A stretch of 64,000 nucleotides of DNA from Bradyrhizobiaceae bacterium (GCA_020853885.1 JADYXZ010000020.1:442707-506706); one strand, 5' to 3'. Positions 16,294 through 25,907 are shown, counted from the stretch's first letter. A program made the numbers and translations. Notes: generated by a model from the letters alone, not told the origin.

Positions 16294-17691
16294 TCAGCCC
16301 TGCCGCGGCGCGCGGTCCAGCTTTTTCAACCATTTCCGGGCCTCGCGGCGCACGTTGGCGGGCGCGGTGCCGCCATAGCTCGTCCGGCTCTTCACCGAAT
16401 GGGCGACGGAAAGAACGGAAAAGACGTCATCCGTGATGCGGCCGTCGATGGTCTGCATCTCGGCGAGCGGCAACCGGTGCAGCGGAAGGTTCGCCTCCGA
16501 CGCGCGATTGACGATCCGGCCGGTGATCTCGTGCGCCTCGCGGAAGGGGATCGCGAGCTTCTGCACGAGCCAGTCGGCGAGGTCGGTGGCGGTGGAATAG
16601 CCGGCGCCGGCCGCGGCCTTCATGCGCTTCTCGTCGGCGACGAGATCCCTCACCATGCCGGTCATCGCGGCGACGAGGAGCGAAAGCGTCGCAAGGGCGT
16701 CGAAGGTCGCTTCCTTGTCTTCCTGCAGGTCCTTCGCGTAGGCGAGCGGCAGGCCCTTCATCACGACGAGCAACTGCACGAGCGCGCCGACGATGCGCCC
16801 GGCCTTGCCGCGCACGAGCTCGGCGGCGTCGGGGTTGCGCTTCTGCGGCATGATCGAGGAGCCGGTAGTGAAGCGGTCGGAGAGCCTGACGAAGCCGAAG
16901 GCCGGCGACGACCAGTTCACGATCTCCTCGGCGAAGCGCGACAGATGCACGGCGCAAATGGAGGACGCGGCGAGCGTCTCCAGCAGAAAGTCGCGCGAGG
17001 AGACGGCGTCGAGCGAATTCGCCATGGGCCGGTCGAAGCCGAGCGCGCTTGCGGTCGCCTCGCGATCGATCGGGAACGAGGTGCCGGCAAGGGCGGCGGC
17101 ACCGAGCGGGCTCTCGTTCAGGCGCTTCCTCGCATCCGTGAGCCGGCCGCGGTCGCGCGACAGCATCTCGACATAAGCGAGCAGGTGGTGACCGAAGGTG
17201 ACTGGCTGCGCCGGCTGCAAGTGCGTGAAACCGGGCAGGACCGTCGCCGCATGTTCGAGCGCCTTCTCGGCGAGCGCCTGCTGCAGGCCGGCGAGCGCGG
17301 GGTCGAGCCGGTCGATGGCGTCGCGGACATAAAGCCGCAGGTCGGTGACGACCTGATCGTTACGCGAGCGCGCCGTATGCAGGCGGCCCGCCGCCGGGCC
17401 GATCAGCTCCTTGAGCCGCGCCTCGACGTGGGTATGGATGTCCTCCAGCGCACGCGAGAATTTGAACTCGCCGCGCTCGATCTCGGCGAGGATCTTGTCT
17501 AGACCCTCGGCGATCTTCTTCGCATCGTCGGCGCCGATGATGCCCTGCTTGGCGAGCATCGCCGCGTGGGCCTTGGAGCCCGCGATGTCCTGGGCATAGA
17601 GGTGACGGTCGAAGTCGATCGAGGCATTGATCGCTTCGAGGACCGCGTCGGGCTCCTGCTCGAACCGGCCGCCCCACATGCGCTTGTTCAT
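16294..17691 (-). CDS. argH: Argininosuccinate lyase
   Basis: Cleaves argininosuccinate to arginine and fumarate, the last step of arginine synthesis, in the cytosol as a tetramer. The ATG at 17691 begins [28 protein letters not shown], the typical N-terminus; longer readings are artefacts. Other signatures are [62 protein letters not shown] and the fumarase-superfamily loop [14 protein letters not shown]. 465 aa, normal. It is divergent from tlpA, with only 29 nt between start codons. Confidence 0.96.
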   Translation of the reverse strand: MNKRMWGGRFEQEPDAVLEAINASIDFDRHLYAQDIAGSKAHAAMLAKQGIIGADDAKKIAEGLDKILAEIERGEFKFSRALEDIHTHVEARLKELIGPAAGRLHTARSRNDQVVTDLRLYVRDAIDRLDPALAGLQQALAEKALEHAATVLPGFTHLQPAQPVTFGHHLLAYVEMLSRDRGRLTDARKRLNESPLGAAALAGTSFPIDREATASALGFDRPMANSLDAVSSRDFLLETLAASSICAVHLSRFAEEIVNWSSPAFGFVRLSDRFTTGSSIMPQKRNPDAAELVRGKAGRIVGALVQLLVVMKGLPLAYAKDLQEDKEATFDALATLSLLVAAMTGMVRDLVADEKRMKAAAGAGYSTATDLADWLVQKLAIPFREAHEITGRIVNRASEANLPLHRLPLAEMQTIDGRITDDVFSVLSVAHSVKSRTSYGGTAPANVRREARKWLKKLDRAPRQG

Positions 17692-17720
17692 GACCTGATT
17701 CCCGCAGGAGCGACGACCCG

Positions 17721-18407
17721 ATGATCGTGCCGCCCCCCGTTCCTCCCAGCGGCCCGTCTGGCCGGCGGAAGACCTTGTGGCTGCTCCTGGCGGCGGCGCT
17801 CCTGGGCGTGGCCGCCGGGTTCGCGGCGGTATACGGGATCGGCGGCCTTTCGCGCAATGCAAGCGCGCCGGCCGCCAATGCCGCCTGCAAGGATGCAATG
17901 GAGACGGTTAAGAAGCTCGCACCACTGGCGCGCGGGGAGGTGGCGGCCTTCGCCGTGGCCGACGCGCCGCGGGCGCTGCCGGAGCTTGCGTTTACCGACA
18001 AGGACGGCAAGCCCGTGCGGCTCGCCGACTTCCAAGGGCGGATCGCACTCGTGAACCTGTGGGCGACCTGGTGCGTGCCCTGCCGCAAGGAGATGCCGGC
18101 GCTCGACGAACTGGAGGCGAAGCTCGGCGGACCGGCGTTCGCCGTGGTCGCCATCAACCTCGACACCGGCGACCGTGCCAAGCCGCGCAAGTTCCTCGAC
18201 GAGATCGGCATCCGGCATCTCGCCTATTACGAGGACCCGAGCACCAACGTGTTTCAGGAATTGAAGCGGTACGGGCGCTCCATCATCGGGCTGCCTTCGA
18301 CCGTGCTCGTCGACCGCAACGGCTGCGAGCTCGGCGTGCTGGCAGGCCCGGCGGAATGGGCGAGCGAGGATGCGCTCGCGCTCGTGCGGGCGGCGATCGG
18401 CGGCTAG
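17721..18407 (+). CDS. tlpA: TlpA-like membrane-anchored thioredoxin
   Basis: Periplasmic thiol:disulfide reductase anchored in the inner membrane; TlpA in Bradyrhizobium reduces cytochrome-oxidase assembly factors. A Pro-rich cytosolic start precedes a single TM helix ([22 protein letters not shown], about 19-40). A periplasmic thioredoxin fold follows, with [18 protein letters not shown] (active-site Cys118 and Cys121), [12 protein letters not shown] and cis-Pro in [12 protein letters not shown]. An extra Cys at about 56 (AACKDAME) is a feature also seen in TlpA homologues. 228 aa. Divergent placement next to argH matches the order in related genomes. Confidence 0.9.
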   Translation: MIVPPPVPPSGPSGRRKTLWLLLAAALLGVAAGFAAVYGIGGLSRNASAPAANAACKDAMETVKKLAPLARGEVAAFAVADAPRALPELAFTDKDGKPVRLADFQGRIALVNLWATWCVPCRKEMPALDELEAKLGGPAFAVVAINLDTGDRAKPRKFLDEIGIRHLAYYEDPSTNVFQELKRYGRSIIGLPSTVLVDRNGCELGVLAGPAEWASEDALALVRAAIGG

Positions 18408-18769
18408 GCGATCTTGTTGACGGCGCCGCCGCTGCCGCCATTGGCGAGGCTGAGACTCTGGCCTTGGTCCGCCAGTGCGTTCATCGCCGCCTTGACGCGC
18501 TCCAGCACCTGCCTGGCCGCGAGCTCCGAGAGACCCATGCTCTCGGCGGCCTTGGCTTCGAACATCTGCGGGCCGGCATTCTGGAATGCGGCGTTCACGC
18601 TTTCCGCGGCCGCCCGGTTCATCGCGCTCATGTTGCGCGCCTGCGTGAAGCCGAGATTGCCGAAGCGCTTGTAGAGCGAGCCCGGCGCATAGCCGATGTT
18701 CTTATGACGTTTGTAGAACGAGCCGGGCGTGTAGCCGGCCCCGAACCGCGATGTCGCGCCGATGCTCAT
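18404..18769 (-). CDS. Uncharacterised protein with a duplicated GYxPGSxYKR motif
   Basis: Family not recognised. The 121-aa product begins MSIGATSRFGAGYTPGSFYKRHKNIGYAPGSLYKRFGNLGF, with a tandem duplication of G-Y-[TA]-P-G-S-[FL]-Y-K-R. Mostly helical, Ala/Glu-rich sequence (ARNMSAMNRAAAESVNAAF, LSELAARQVLERVKAAMNAL) and a Gly/Ser-rich tail follow. There is no signal peptide or TM segment. Its ATG overlaps the stop of the upstream 68-aa gene (ATGA), so both are probably made together and may interact. The partner resembles a motility protein family, so a flagellar role is possible but unproven. Confidence 0.7.
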   Translation of the reverse strand: MSIGATSRFGAGYTPGSFYKRHKNIGYAPGSLYKRFGNLGFTQARNMSAMNRAAAESVNAAFQNAGPQMFEAKAAESMGLSELAARQVLERVKAAMNALADQGQSLSLANGGSGGAVNKIA

Positions 18770-18972
18770 GCGGCAATGTCGACGAGCTCGCCGATGCCCT
18801 TTTGCACGGCGGCGGCGAGCTGCTCGCCGCTCTGATCGGCGGCGGCGACAAGCTGCCGGACTGCCGCAAGATCAGCGGATTCGGCCTGCCGCAGCAGGCG
18901 CGCGGCAACGGCGAGCTGCGCCTGCCCGATGCGGGTGGCAATCAGCGCCGAAGCGAGGGTGGCGGCTTCCAT
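18766..18972 (-). CDS. YjfB-like putative motility protein
   Basis: A 68-aa helical protein starting MEAATLASALIATRIGQAQLAVAARLLRQAES and ending with GEQLAAAVQKGIGELVDIAA. Size and pattern resemble the YjfB family of putative motility proteins (small, Ala/Gln-rich, two helices). The start at 18972 is chosen because the sequence before it is out of character. It is followed by the repeat-bearing gene with an ATGA overlap. No flagellar genes are in the window, so the motility link is by family resemblance only. Confidence 0.6.
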   Translation of the reverse strand: MEAATLASALIATRIGQAQLAVAARLLRQAESADLAAVRQLVAAADQSGEQLAAAVQKGIGELVDIAA

Positions 18973-19120
18973 GGCGGCTTGAGGGTGTTGGGTTCCGGTT
19001 AAGATTTCGTGTTTGGGCCTTAGGACGGCGCCTGCCGCCGTGCGAGTGGCTTTTTGCGCCGGGAATTGGCATTGCTGGCTGCCCGCCGGACGCGAGAATC
19101 CCTTGACCCAAAAACTCACG

Positions 19121-20026
19121 ATGAGCCTGAGCGACTGGCTCCTGCTCCTGGTCCTCTCCACCTTCTGGGGCGGCTCGTTTTTCTTCGCCGACATCGCGGT
19201 GCGCGAGATCCCGCCGCTGACGCTCGCGCTCGGACGCTGCGCGATCGCGGCGGCGGTCCTGCTTCTCTATGTCCGGGTAAAGGGCCACGGCTTGCCGAGG
19301 GAATTCGCGATCTGGCGGAGCCTCGTCTTTCTTTCCCTCCTCAATAGCGTGCTGCCGTTCACGCTGATCTTCTGGGGACAGACGCATATTCCGAGCGGGC
19401 TTGCGTCGATCCTCAATGCGACGGCGCCGCTGTTTTCCATCCTGCTCGCGCACTTCGCCACTTCCGACGAGAAGCTCACGATGCGGCGCGCGATCGGCGT
19501 CGCGATCGGATTCGTGGGCGTCATCATCGTCATCGGCATCAATGCCCTGCTTGCGCTCGGCGTCAACGTGCTGGCGCAGCTCGCGGTCGTGCTGGCGGCG
19601 TTCTTCTATGCGTCGGCGGGCGTCTATGGGCGGCGCTTCAAGACGCTGCCGTCCGCGGTGATCGCGGCGTCGGTTCTCCTGCTCGGCAGCCTGATGCTGC
19701 TTCCGCTGGTCGCGATCGTCGAGCAGCCGTGGCGGTTGCCGGCACCGAGCGCCGGCGCGGTCGCCAGCATGATCGGGCTTGCGGTCGTTTCCACGGCGCT
19801 CGCCTTCCTGATCTATTTCCACGTGCTGGCGCGCGCCGGCGCCACCAATCTGCAGCTCGTCGCCTTCCTCATTCCGGTAAGCGCGATCCTGCTCGGCGTC
19901 GGCTTTCTCGGGGAGACGCTTGAGTGGCGGCATTTCGCCGGCATGGCGCTGATCGCGATCGGCCTCGCCATCATCGACGGGCGGCTGGAGCGCGCGCTGC
20001 GGCGGATGTTGCTGGGGGGAGCGTGA
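19121..20026 (+). CDS. EamA/DMT-family transporter
   Basis: An inner-membrane exporter of the drug/metabolite transporter superfamily with ten hydrophobic helices arranged as two EamA repeats (LLLLVLSTFWGGSFFFADIAV; later VLAAFFYASAGVYGRRF onwards). The hallmark FWGGSFF opens TM1, and SGLASILNATAPLFSILLAHF and LQLVAFLIPVSAILLGVGFLGETLEWRHFAGMALI follow. The ATG at 19121 directly precedes TM1 (301 aa); a TTG at 19103 would add six residues. The substrate cannot be told. It ends convergent to the hydroxyacyl-CoA dehydrogenase gene, 18 nt apart. Confidence 0.88.
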   Translation: MSLSDWLLLLVLSTFWGGSFFFADIAVREIPPLTLALGRCAIAAAVLLLYVRVKGHGLPREFAIWRSLVFLSLLNSVLPFTLIFWGQTHIPSGLASILNATAPLFSILLAHFATSDEKLTMRRAIGVAIGFVGVIIVIGINALLALGVNVLAQLAVVLAAFFYASAGVYGRRFKTLPSAVIAASVLLLGSLMLLPLVAIVEQPWRLPAPSAGAVASMIGLAVVSTALAFLIYFHVLARAGATNLQLVAFLIPVSAILLGVGFLGETLEWRHFAGMALIAIGLAIIDGRLERALRRMLLGGA

Positions 20027-20044
20027 AGGGTTTGCCGGCCGCGC

Positions 20045-20926
20045 TCAGCGCGTCGGCACCGGCTTCTCGCCGCGGTAGTCGTAGAAGCCGCGGCCGGTCT
20101 TGCGGCCGAGCCAGCCGGCCTCGACGTACTTCACGAGCAGCGGGCACGGGCGGTACTTGGAATCCGCGAGCCCTTCATAGAGCACCTGCATCACCGAGAG
20201 CACGGTGTCGAGGCCGATGAAGTCGGCGAGCTCGAGCGGGCCCATCGGGTGATGCGCGCCGAGGCGCATCGCCGTGTCGATCGCTTCCACCGAGCCCACG
20301 CCCTCATAGAGCGTGTAGATCGCCTCGTTGATCATCGGCAGCAGGATGCGGTTGACGATGAAGGCGGGGAAGTCCTCGGCGACCGTGTAGGTCTTGCCGA
20401 GCTTGGTGACGAACTCCTTCGCCATCTCGAAGGTCGGATCGCCGGTGGCGATGCCGCGCACGAGCTCGACGAGCTCCATGAGCGGCACCGGGTTCATGAA
20501 ATGGATGCCGATGAACTGCTCGGGCCGGTCGGTCGCGGCGGCGAGCCGCGTGATCGAGATCGACGAGGTGTTGGTGGCGATGGTCGCGTCGGGCTTCAAG
20601 AGCGGCGACAGCTCGGCGAAGATCTTGCGCTTGACGTCTTCCTTCTCGGTCGCCGACTCGATCACGAGATCGCAGTCGGCGAGCGCCTGCATGTTCTCCG
20701 CCGGTGTAATGCGGGCGAGCGCCGCCTTGCGCTGGTCCTCGGTGATCGTCTTCTTGGCGATCTGCTTCGCCATGTTGCCGTTGATCGTCGCGAGCGCGGA
20801 CTTCAGGCGCTCGGCGTTGACGTCGTAGAGCGCGATGTCGAAGCCCGCGAGCGCGCAGACATGGGCGATGCCGTTGCCCATCTGGCCGGCGCCGATCACC
20901 CCGATCTTCTTCAGTTTGCTTGCCAT
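20045..20926 (-). CDS. 3-hydroxybutyryl-CoA dehydrogenase
   Basis: NAD-dependent oxidation of 3-hydroxyacyl-CoA (short chain) in fatty-acid or hydroxybutyrate metabolism. N-terminal dinucleotide fold [28 protein letters not shown] (residues 8-35), [13 protein letters not shown], the catalytic region [19 protein letters not shown] and the C-terminal domain [34 protein letters not shown] and [16 protein letters not shown] identify the family. 293 aa is the usual length of the stand-alone bacterial enzyme. It is last in the leftward etfB-etfA group, so electrons from acyl-CoA dehydrogenases and this step belong to one pathway. Confidence 0.93.
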   Translation of the reverse strand: MASKLKKIGVIGAGQMGNGIAHVCALAGFDIALYDVNAERLKSALATINGNMAKQIAKKTITEDQRKAALARITPAENMQALADCDLVIESATEKEDVKRKIFAELSPLLKPDATIATNTSSISITRLAAATDRPEQFIGIHFMNPVPLMELVELVRGIATGDPTFEMAKEFVTKLGKTYTVAEDFPAFIVNRILLPMINEAIYTLYEGVGSVEAIDTAMRLGAHHPMGPLELADFIGLDTVLSVMQVLYEGLADSKYRPCPLLVKYVEAGWLGRKTGRGFYDYRGEKPVPTR

Positions 20927-21013
20927 GACCCCGATCCTGGCGCTTTCGCGAAAGCCGCTTTCTACGACGAACAGGATTTTTCCGCCATGACCGAATCCAA
21001 GCCCGCGGCCGGC

Positions 21014-21952
21014 CTATTTGCTCAGCGCCTTCTCCAGCTCCGGCAGGACCTGGAAGAGATCGCCGACAAGGCCGTAGTCGGCGACCTGGAAGATCGGCGC
21101 CTCCTCGTCCTTGTTGATGGCGACGATGACCTTGGAATCCTTCATGCCGGCGAGATGCTGGATGGCGCCGGAAATGCCGACGGCGACATAGAGCTCGGGC
21201 GCGACCACCTTGCCGGTCTGGCCGACCTGCCAGTCGTTCGGCGCGTAGCCGGCATCGACCGCGGCGCGCGAGGCGCCGATCGCGGCGCCGAGCTTGTCGG
21301 CGACCGGCTCGATGTACTTCGCGAAGTTTTCCTTGCTCTGCATGGCGCGGCCGCCGGAGACGATGACGCGGGCCGCGGTGAGCTCGGGGCGGTCGGATTT
21401 CGACATTTCCTCGGAGACGAAGCTGGAAACGCCGGGATCGTCCGCCGCGGCGGCGGGCTCGACCGGCGCGTTGCCGCCGCCGCCGGCCGCCTGGAAGGAG
21501 GCGCTGCGCACGGTGACGAGCTTCTTCTTGTCGGTGCTCTGCACGGTCTCGATGGCGTTGCCGGCATAGATCGGACGCTCGAAGGTGTCGGGCGAAACGA
21601 CCTTGATGACCTCGGACACCTGCATGACGTCGAGCAGCGCCGCCGCACGCGGCATGAAGTTCTTGCCCGAGGTGGTCGCCGGGGCGACGATCGCGTCGTA
21701 GTTCGGCGCGAGCGAAACGACGAGCGCGGCCAGCGGCTCGGCGAGCGCGTGCTGATAGCGCGCGTCGTCGGCGAGCAGCACCTTGGCGACGCCGTCGAGT
21801 TTGGCGGCGGCCTCGGCGACGGCGCGGCAGCCGGCGCCGGCGACGAGGACGTGAACCTCGGAGCCGAGCGCCCTGGCGGCGGTCAGGCTCTTCGCGGTCG
21901 CGCCGTTCAGCTCCTTGTTGTCGTGTTCGGCCACGAGCAGCGTCGCCATCAC
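21014..21952 (-). CDS. etfA: Electron-transfer flavoprotein alpha subunit
   Basis: The FAD-carrying subunit of ETF, which collects electrons from acyl-CoA dehydrogenases and passes them to ETF:ubiquinone oxidoreductase. It shows the N-terminal ETF domain ([11 protein letters not shown]) and the C-terminal FAD domain with [58 protein letters not shown] and [26 protein letters not shown]. 312 aa. The ATG overlaps the etfB stop (21949-21952), the typical etfB-etfA coupling. An acyl-CoA dehydrogenase lies upstream at 25908-27638. Confidence 0.96.
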   Translation of the reverse strand: MMATLLVAEHDNKELNGATAKSLTAARALGSEVHVLVAGAGCRAVAEAAAKLDGVAKVLLADDARYQHALAEPLAALVVSLAPNYDAIVAPATTSGKNFMPRAAALLDVMQVSEVIKVVSPDTFERPIYAGNAIETVQSTDKKKLVTVRSASFQAAGGGGNAPVEPAAAADDPGVSSFVSEEMSKSDRPELTAARVIVSGGRAMQSKENFAKYIEPVADKLGAAIGASRAAVDAGYAPNDWQVGQTGKVVAPELYVAVGISGAIQHLAGMKDSKVIVAINKDEEAPIFQVADYGLVGDLFQVLPELEKALSK

Positions 21953-22698
21953 AGCACCCCCGCTTCGTTGCGCAGCTTGTCGAGAAGCTCGTCGACGGAA
22001 GCGACCTTGACGCCGCCCTTGCGGCCGGCGGGCTCGCTCGTCTTCACGACCTTGAGCCGCGGCGACACATCGACGCCGAAATCGGCGGGAGACTTCTCGT
22101 CGATCGGCTTCTTCTTCGCTTTCATGATGTTCGGGAGCGACGCATAGCGCGGTTCGTTGAGGCGGAGGTCGGTGGTGACGATCGCCGGCATCTTGAGCTT
22201 CACGGTCTGCAGGCCGCCGTCGACCTCACGGGTGACGAGCGCCTGCTCCCCTTCGATGGCGAGCTTCGAGGCGAAGGTGCCCTGCGGCCAGCCGAGGAGG
22301 GCGGCGAGCATCTGGCCGGTCTGGTTGCTGTCGTCGTCGATCGCCTGCTTGCCGAGAATGACGAGGCCGGGCTTCTCCGCCTCGACGACGGCCTTGAGGA
22401 GCTTGGCGACCGCGAGCGGCTCGACCGTGCCTTCGTGCTTGATGAGGATGCCGCGGTCGGCGCCCATGGCGAGCGCGGTGCGGATGGTCTCCGACGCCTG
22501 CGCCGGGCCGATGGAGACGGCGACGATTTCCGTGGCGGTGCCTTTTTCCTTCAGGCGGATGGCTTCCTCGACGGCGATCTCGTCGAAGGGGTTCATGGCC
22601 ATCTTCACGTTGGCGAGGTCGACGCCCGAGCCGTCGGGTTTCACGCGTGCCTTGACGTTGTAATCGATGACCCTTTTTACGGCCACAAGCAGCTTCAT
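21949..22698 (-). CDS. etfB: Electron-transfer flavoprotein beta subunit
   Basis: The small ETF subunit, which binds AMP and docks dehydrogenases. It starts [51 protein letters not shown], then has ADRGILI, the recognition-loop region [37 protein letters not shown] and the C-terminal [14 protein letters not shown]. 249 aa, normal. It overlaps etfA by 4 nt and follows the rhomboid gene in the same direction. The ATG at 22698 is well placed. Confidence 0.96.
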   Translation of the reverse strand: MKLLVAVKRVIDYNVKARVKPDGSGVDLANVKMAMNPFDEIAVEEAIRLKEKGTATEIVAVSIGPAQASETIRTALAMGADRGILIKHEGTVEPLAVAKLLKAVVEAEKPGLVILGKQAIDDDSNQTGQMLAALLGWPQGTFASKLAIEGEQALVTREVDGGLQTVKLKMPAIVTTDLRLNEPRYASLPNIMKAKKKPIDEKSPADFGVDVSPRLKVVKTSEPAGRKGGVKVASVDELLDKLRNEAGVL

Positions 22699-22751
22699 TC
22701 AGTGTCTCCGCGGCGAGGCGCGGCGCAAGCTATGGCTCGATCCTTTCGGAG

Positions 22752-23456
22752 TCAACGCACGTCGGTGATGGTACGCACGTCTCGCGCGAACAGCGGGATG
22801 TCAGGACGCCGCAGGAAGACCACGAGCACCGCGCCGGCCAGAATACCGCCGACGTGCGCCCACCAGGCGGTCTGCGGGTCGGTGCTGACGATGACGTTCA
22901 CGAACTGGAAAAGCACCCAGGCGCCGAGCACCCACTTGGCCGAGAGCTTCACCGGGATGCGCGCCAGCAGCAGGATCCAGACCTTGGCGTGCGGGAAGAG
23001 CATCAGATAGGCGGCGACGATGCCGGCGATCGCCGCCGATGCGCCGATCAGCGGCTGGGTCGAGTCGGGCACCGACAGATAGTGCGCAACGGCGCCGGCC
23101 ACGCCGCAGGCGAGATAGAAGACCGCGAAGCGGACGTGGCCCATGGCGTGCTCGACGTTGTCGCCGAACACCCAGAGGAACAGCATGTTGCCGATCAGGT
23201 GCATCCAGCCGCCGTGCAGGAACATGTAGGTGATGAAGGTGAGCCCGCTCGGGACGGCGATCGCCGAGACGGGAATCTGCAGGGTCACCGATGCCGGCGT
23301 CACGCCGAACGTGGTCACCGGCGCGTTGGGATCGTCCACGTACAGGATGGATTGCAGCACGACGAAGATCAGCACGTTGATCGCGACGAGCGCCCGCGTG
23401 ACCCACGGATAGAAGAGCGGGTCGTTCGGGTTGTCGTCGTAGAGCGGGATGAACAT
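22752..23456 (-). CDS. Rhomboid-family intramembrane protease, variant active-site motif
   Basis: A six-TM inner-membrane protein of the rhomboid family, which cleaves membrane proteins within the bilayer. Visible elements are MFLHGGWMHLIGNMLFLWVFGDNVEHAMG (L1 loop and TM2), the catalytic Ser140 in PLIGASAAIAGIVAAYL and the catalytic His201 in WWAHVGGILAGAVLV. The usual GxSG reads GASA here, so the Gly after the serine is replaced by Ala while the dyad itself is kept. 234 aa. It is in the leftward HIG1-pduO-rhomboid-etf series; its ATG is 9 nt after the adenosyltransferase stop. Confidence 0.88.
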   Translation of the reverse strand: MFIPLYDDNPNDPLFYPWVTRALVAINVLIFVVLQSILYVDDPNAPVTTFGVTPASVTLQIPVSAIAVPSGLTFITYMFLHGGWMHLIGNMLFLWVFGDNVEHAMGHVRFAVFYLACGVAGAVAHYLSVPDSTQPLIGASAAIAGIVAAYLMLFPHAKVWILLLARIPVKLSAKWVLGAWVLFQFVNVIVSTDPQTAWWAHVGGILAGAVLVVFLRRPDIPLFARDVRTITDVR

Positions 23457-23465
23457 CGTCTTATG

Positions 23466-24044
23466 CTAGCGGTTGGCGCCGGGCACCCACAGCACGTCCT
23501 TGGCGCCGCGGCCGTTCACGTAGCGCGCGGCGACGAAGAGAAGGTCGGACAGCCGGTTGAGGTAGCGGATCGCGGGCGCGCCGACGCGCTCGTCGGGGCG
23601 CGCTGCGAGCTCGACGACGAGCCGCTCGGCGCGGCGGCAGACGGTGCGCGCGAGATGCAGATGCGCGGCGGCGGGATCGCCGCCGGGCAGCACGAAGGAT
23701 GTCAGCGGCGAGAGCGCGGCGTTCAGCTTGTCGATGTCCGCCTCGAGGCGCTCGACCTGCTTGTCGACGACGCGCAGCCGCTCCCGCTTGTCGCCGCCCT
23801 CCGGTTCGGGGTTGGCGAGGTCGGCGCCGAGATCGAACAGGTCGTTCTGCACGCGGGTAAGGATCGCGGCGACTTCCGGCTCCTTCGCAAGATGCAGTTG
23901 CGCGAGGCCGATGACGGCGTTCGTCTCGTCGACCGTGCCGTAGGCGGCAACGCGCAGGTCGTATTTCGGGCGGCGCTCGCCGGAGCCGAGCGCGGTGGTG
24001 CCGCTGTCGCCGGTGCGCGTGTAGATGCGGTTCAGGACCACCAT
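23466..24044 (-). CDS. Cob(I)alamin adenosyltransferase, PduO type
   Basis: Transfers adenosyl from ATP to cob(I)alamin in the cytosol, making adenosylcobalamin. The N-terminal ATP-binding signature RIYTRTGDSGTTALGSGERRPKYDLRVAAYGTVDETNAVIGLA is diagnostic of the PduO family. RVQNDLFDLGADLANP, FVLPGGDPAAAHLHLARTVCRRAERLVV and YLNRLSDLLFVAARY follow. The ATG at 24044 (MVVLNRIY) gives 192 aa; an ATG three codons upstream is possible. Placed between HIG1 and rhomboid/etfBA, a common Rhizobiales order with no clear biochemical reason. Confidence 0.94.
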   Translation of the reverse strand: MVVLNRIYTRTGDSGTTALGSGERRPKYDLRVAAYGTVDETNAVIGLAQLHLAKEPEVAAILTRVQNDLFDLGADLANPEPEGGDKRERLRVVDKQVERLEADIDKLNAALSPLTSFVLPGGDPAAAHLHLARTVCRRAERLVVELAARPDERVGAPAIRYLNRLSDLLFVAARYVNGRGAKDVLWVPGANR

Positions 24045-24137
24045 CGGGCCCAACTCCCGGTTCGGAATCGATGCCCGCAGTTTAGCCGATCAGTCTGCGT
24101 GCGCACGCGGTGATTTACAGGCGCTTCCCGGGCTGCG

Positions 24138-24332
24138 TCAGCGTCCGAGCGCCCAGATCGTGATCATGACGATGATGAGCGCCACGAACTGCAGCAGCAC
24201 GCGCATCCGCATCAGCGACTGCGAGATATTGGGCGAGCCGGCGCGCGCCATGTTCCAGAGGCCGAGGATGAGCACGACCGCCACCGCCGCGAGGGCGATG
24301 GGAACGATGATGCTTTGCAGGAACGATGCCAT
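24138..24332 (-). CDS. Twin-transmembrane HIG1-domain protein
   Basis: A 64-aa protein with two hydrophobic helices (IVPIALAAVAVVLILGLWNMA and VLLQFVALIIVMITIWALG) separated by a basic loop with SQSLMRMRV, the pattern of the HIG_1_N family. In mitochondria such proteins associate with respiratory supercomplexes; the bacterial role is unknown. It precedes the adenosyltransferase by 93 nt in the same direction. Confidence 0.8.
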   Translation of the reverse strand: MASFLQSIIVPIALAAVAVVLILGLWNMARAGSPNISQSLMRMRVLLQFVALIIVMITIWALGR

Positions 24333-24395
24333 GGCGGACTGTTAGCACGGATCGCGAGTGGAAAGGCCGGCGATTTGCCACGCCGGCGGCGGGCT

Positions 24396-25367
24396 TCAGG
24401 CGACGACCGACCGGCGCATTCCCTGCGGGGCGGCCGCGGCGCGCGCCTTGATCTCGCGGAAGTGTGCGGAGGCGCGTGTGAGCTCGGACTCCCAATCGGT
24501 GTCGGGCCGTGCGCTGTCGATCGCGCGGAACCAGACTTGCAGCATTGATGCGACGGCGGCGGGATCGAGCAGCGCCTGCTTGACGCTCCAGGCGAAGATC
24601 GCGGCGAGCGGCACCGCCATCGCCGCGACGCTGCCGGGCAAAGCGCGCGCAATCATCGCGGCCGGGATCAGTCCGAGCAGGAAGACGGCGATCGTCGTTG
24701 CATATGTCAATGCGGCAACGGCGAGCGCGTTCCGCATCAAGGCGCGATGGTTCTGCAGGAACAGAACGAGCGCGTCGCGCGTGCCGGGCCAGGGATCCCG
24801 GGCCGTGCCACGGAACTGCCGCGCAAGCACCACTTCGGCAAGGAATGCAAACGCAACGCGAAAGGGAAGGCGCAGCGTCGCGGCGGAAATCTGCGTTCCC
24901 GCCGGCAGCAGCGCGTCGGCAAACTGCGGAATGCGCAGCATGTCGGCGAGCGCGCCGCGGGTCAGCCGGTCGACTTCGCCGAGGTTCTCCGTGGTGCGAA
25001 ACCGCTGCTGCACGAGATCGAGCGCATGGCCGAGCGGGCCGGTGCCGCGCGGACGCTTGCGGTCATGCGCGAGCGTCAGCGCGGCGACGTGGCTCGCTCG
25101 CACCAGATAAAGAAGATATTCGTGCAGCCACGCCAGCATGAGTGCGACGCAGGCGATGCCGGCGAGCGCGCCCCAGAACGCGCCGGGCGCGCGGCCGCCC
25201 GATGCGGCGAGTGCGCCGAGCGCGAAGCCGATGCCGGCGCCGCCGCCCGCGGCCACCACGAACGCGGCCGCCGCGCCAAAATAGACCGCGGCGCGGATCA
25301 GCATGAACGAAGCCGTGCCGCGCAGGAGCGTTGCCGTCGCCGCGAACGAGAAATCCCACATGCGCAC
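24396..25367 (-). CDS. Uncharacterised multi-pass membrane protein
   Basis: Family not recognised. The 323-aa protein has an N-terminal trio of hydrophobic helices (FMLIRAAVYFGAAAAFVVAAGGGAGIGFALGALAA, FWGALAGIACVALMLAWLHEYLLYLV) and a soluble middle (about 85-195) with ASHVAALTLAHDRKRPRG and FRTTENLGEVDRLTRGAL. Two more TM helices (NALAVAALTYATTIAVFLLGLIPAAMIA, AAMAVPLAAIFAWSVKQALL) and a cytosolic tail follow. The tail contains DWESELTRASAHFREIKARA. It lies between the host-attachment-type gene and HIG1, same strand, with gaps of 35 and 63 nt. Function unknown. Confidence 0.75.
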   Translation of the reverse strand: MRMWDFSFAATATLLRGTASFMLIRAAVYFGAAAAFVVAAGGGAGIGFALGALAASGGRAPGAFWGALAGIACVALMLAWLHEYLLYLVRASHVAALTLAHDRKRPRGTGPLGHALDLVQQRFRTTENLGEVDRLTRGALADMLRIPQFADALLPAGTQISAATLRLPFRVAFAFLAEVVLARQFRGTARDPWPGTRDALVLFLQNHRALMRNALAVAALTYATTIAVFLLGLIPAAMIARALPGSVAAMAVPLAAIFAWSVKQALLDPAAVASMLQVWFRAIDSARPDTDWESELTRASAHFREIKARAAAAPQGMRRSVVA

Positions 25368-25402
25368 GATCCTGCCCTGCGATGCGGGCGGCAGTGCGTT
25401 CT

Positions 25403-25855
25403 TCAGCCGCCGGTCAGAAGGCGCGCGATCTCCGGCACGGGATGCTTGGTCAGGTCCTTCGCGACTTCGGCGACGATGCGGCCTTGCGCGTGGGCGTCGA
25501 GCTCCTTGCGCAGGGAAGCGAGCGCTGCCGGCGGCGCCACCAGGACGAGCTGCTCGAAGCGCTTGTCGCGCGCGGCCGCGTTGAGGCGGGCGGCTACGCT
25601 CGCGGCGAATTTCTCCTCGGCGATCTCGTGCCAGTCGGTCTGCCCGACGGCGCTGCGTATGCCGAGATTGCTTTGCATGGCGCGGCCGGGGCGGTCGGTG
25701 CCCTGCTCTCGCGTCGGCGGGTTGGGGTCATCCTGCAGAACGTGCAGCACTTCGAGCGACGGCTTCTGCGGCGTGCCGGCGTTGCGCAGCATCAGCGCCT
25801 TGCGGCCGTCTCCGACGAGGACCCAGGTGTCATGGGCGATCCACAGTTCCTGCAT
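25403..25855 (-). CDS. Host-attachment-family protein
   Basis: A 150-aa soluble protein of the family named after an Agrobacterium plant-attachment locus; the biochemical role is unsettled, and the fold resembles release-factor/eRF1 domain 2-like proteins. Typical pattern: TWVLVGDGRKALMLRNAG, then DNPNPPTREQGTDRPGR, EIAEEKFAASVAARLN, FEQLVLVAPPAALASLRKEL and the C-terminal AEVAKDLTKHPVPEIARLL. The ATG at 25855 (MQELWIAHDTWVLV) is chosen because residues before it do not belong to the domain. Likely in the same leftward transcript as the membrane protein below it. Confidence 0.84.
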   Translation of the reverse strand: MQELWIAHDTWVLVGDGRKALMLRNAGTPQKPSLEVLHVLQDDPNPPTREQGTDRPGRAMQSNLGIRSAVGQTDWHEIAEEKFAASVAARLNAAARDKRFEQLVLVAPPAALASLRKELDAHAQGRIVAEVAKDLTKHPVPEIARLLTGG

Positions 25856-25907
25856 GAACGATTTGCTCCTTGCGAGATGATTGCAGTCGAATTCTACGAT
25901 ATGGCGT

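Noticed and set aside
20249-22147. 632-codon frame antisense to the hydroxyacyl-CoA dehydrogenase, etfA and part of etfB
   Set aside because: It spans three real genes and their gaps; the translation is His/Arg/Asp/Gly-rich without family features.
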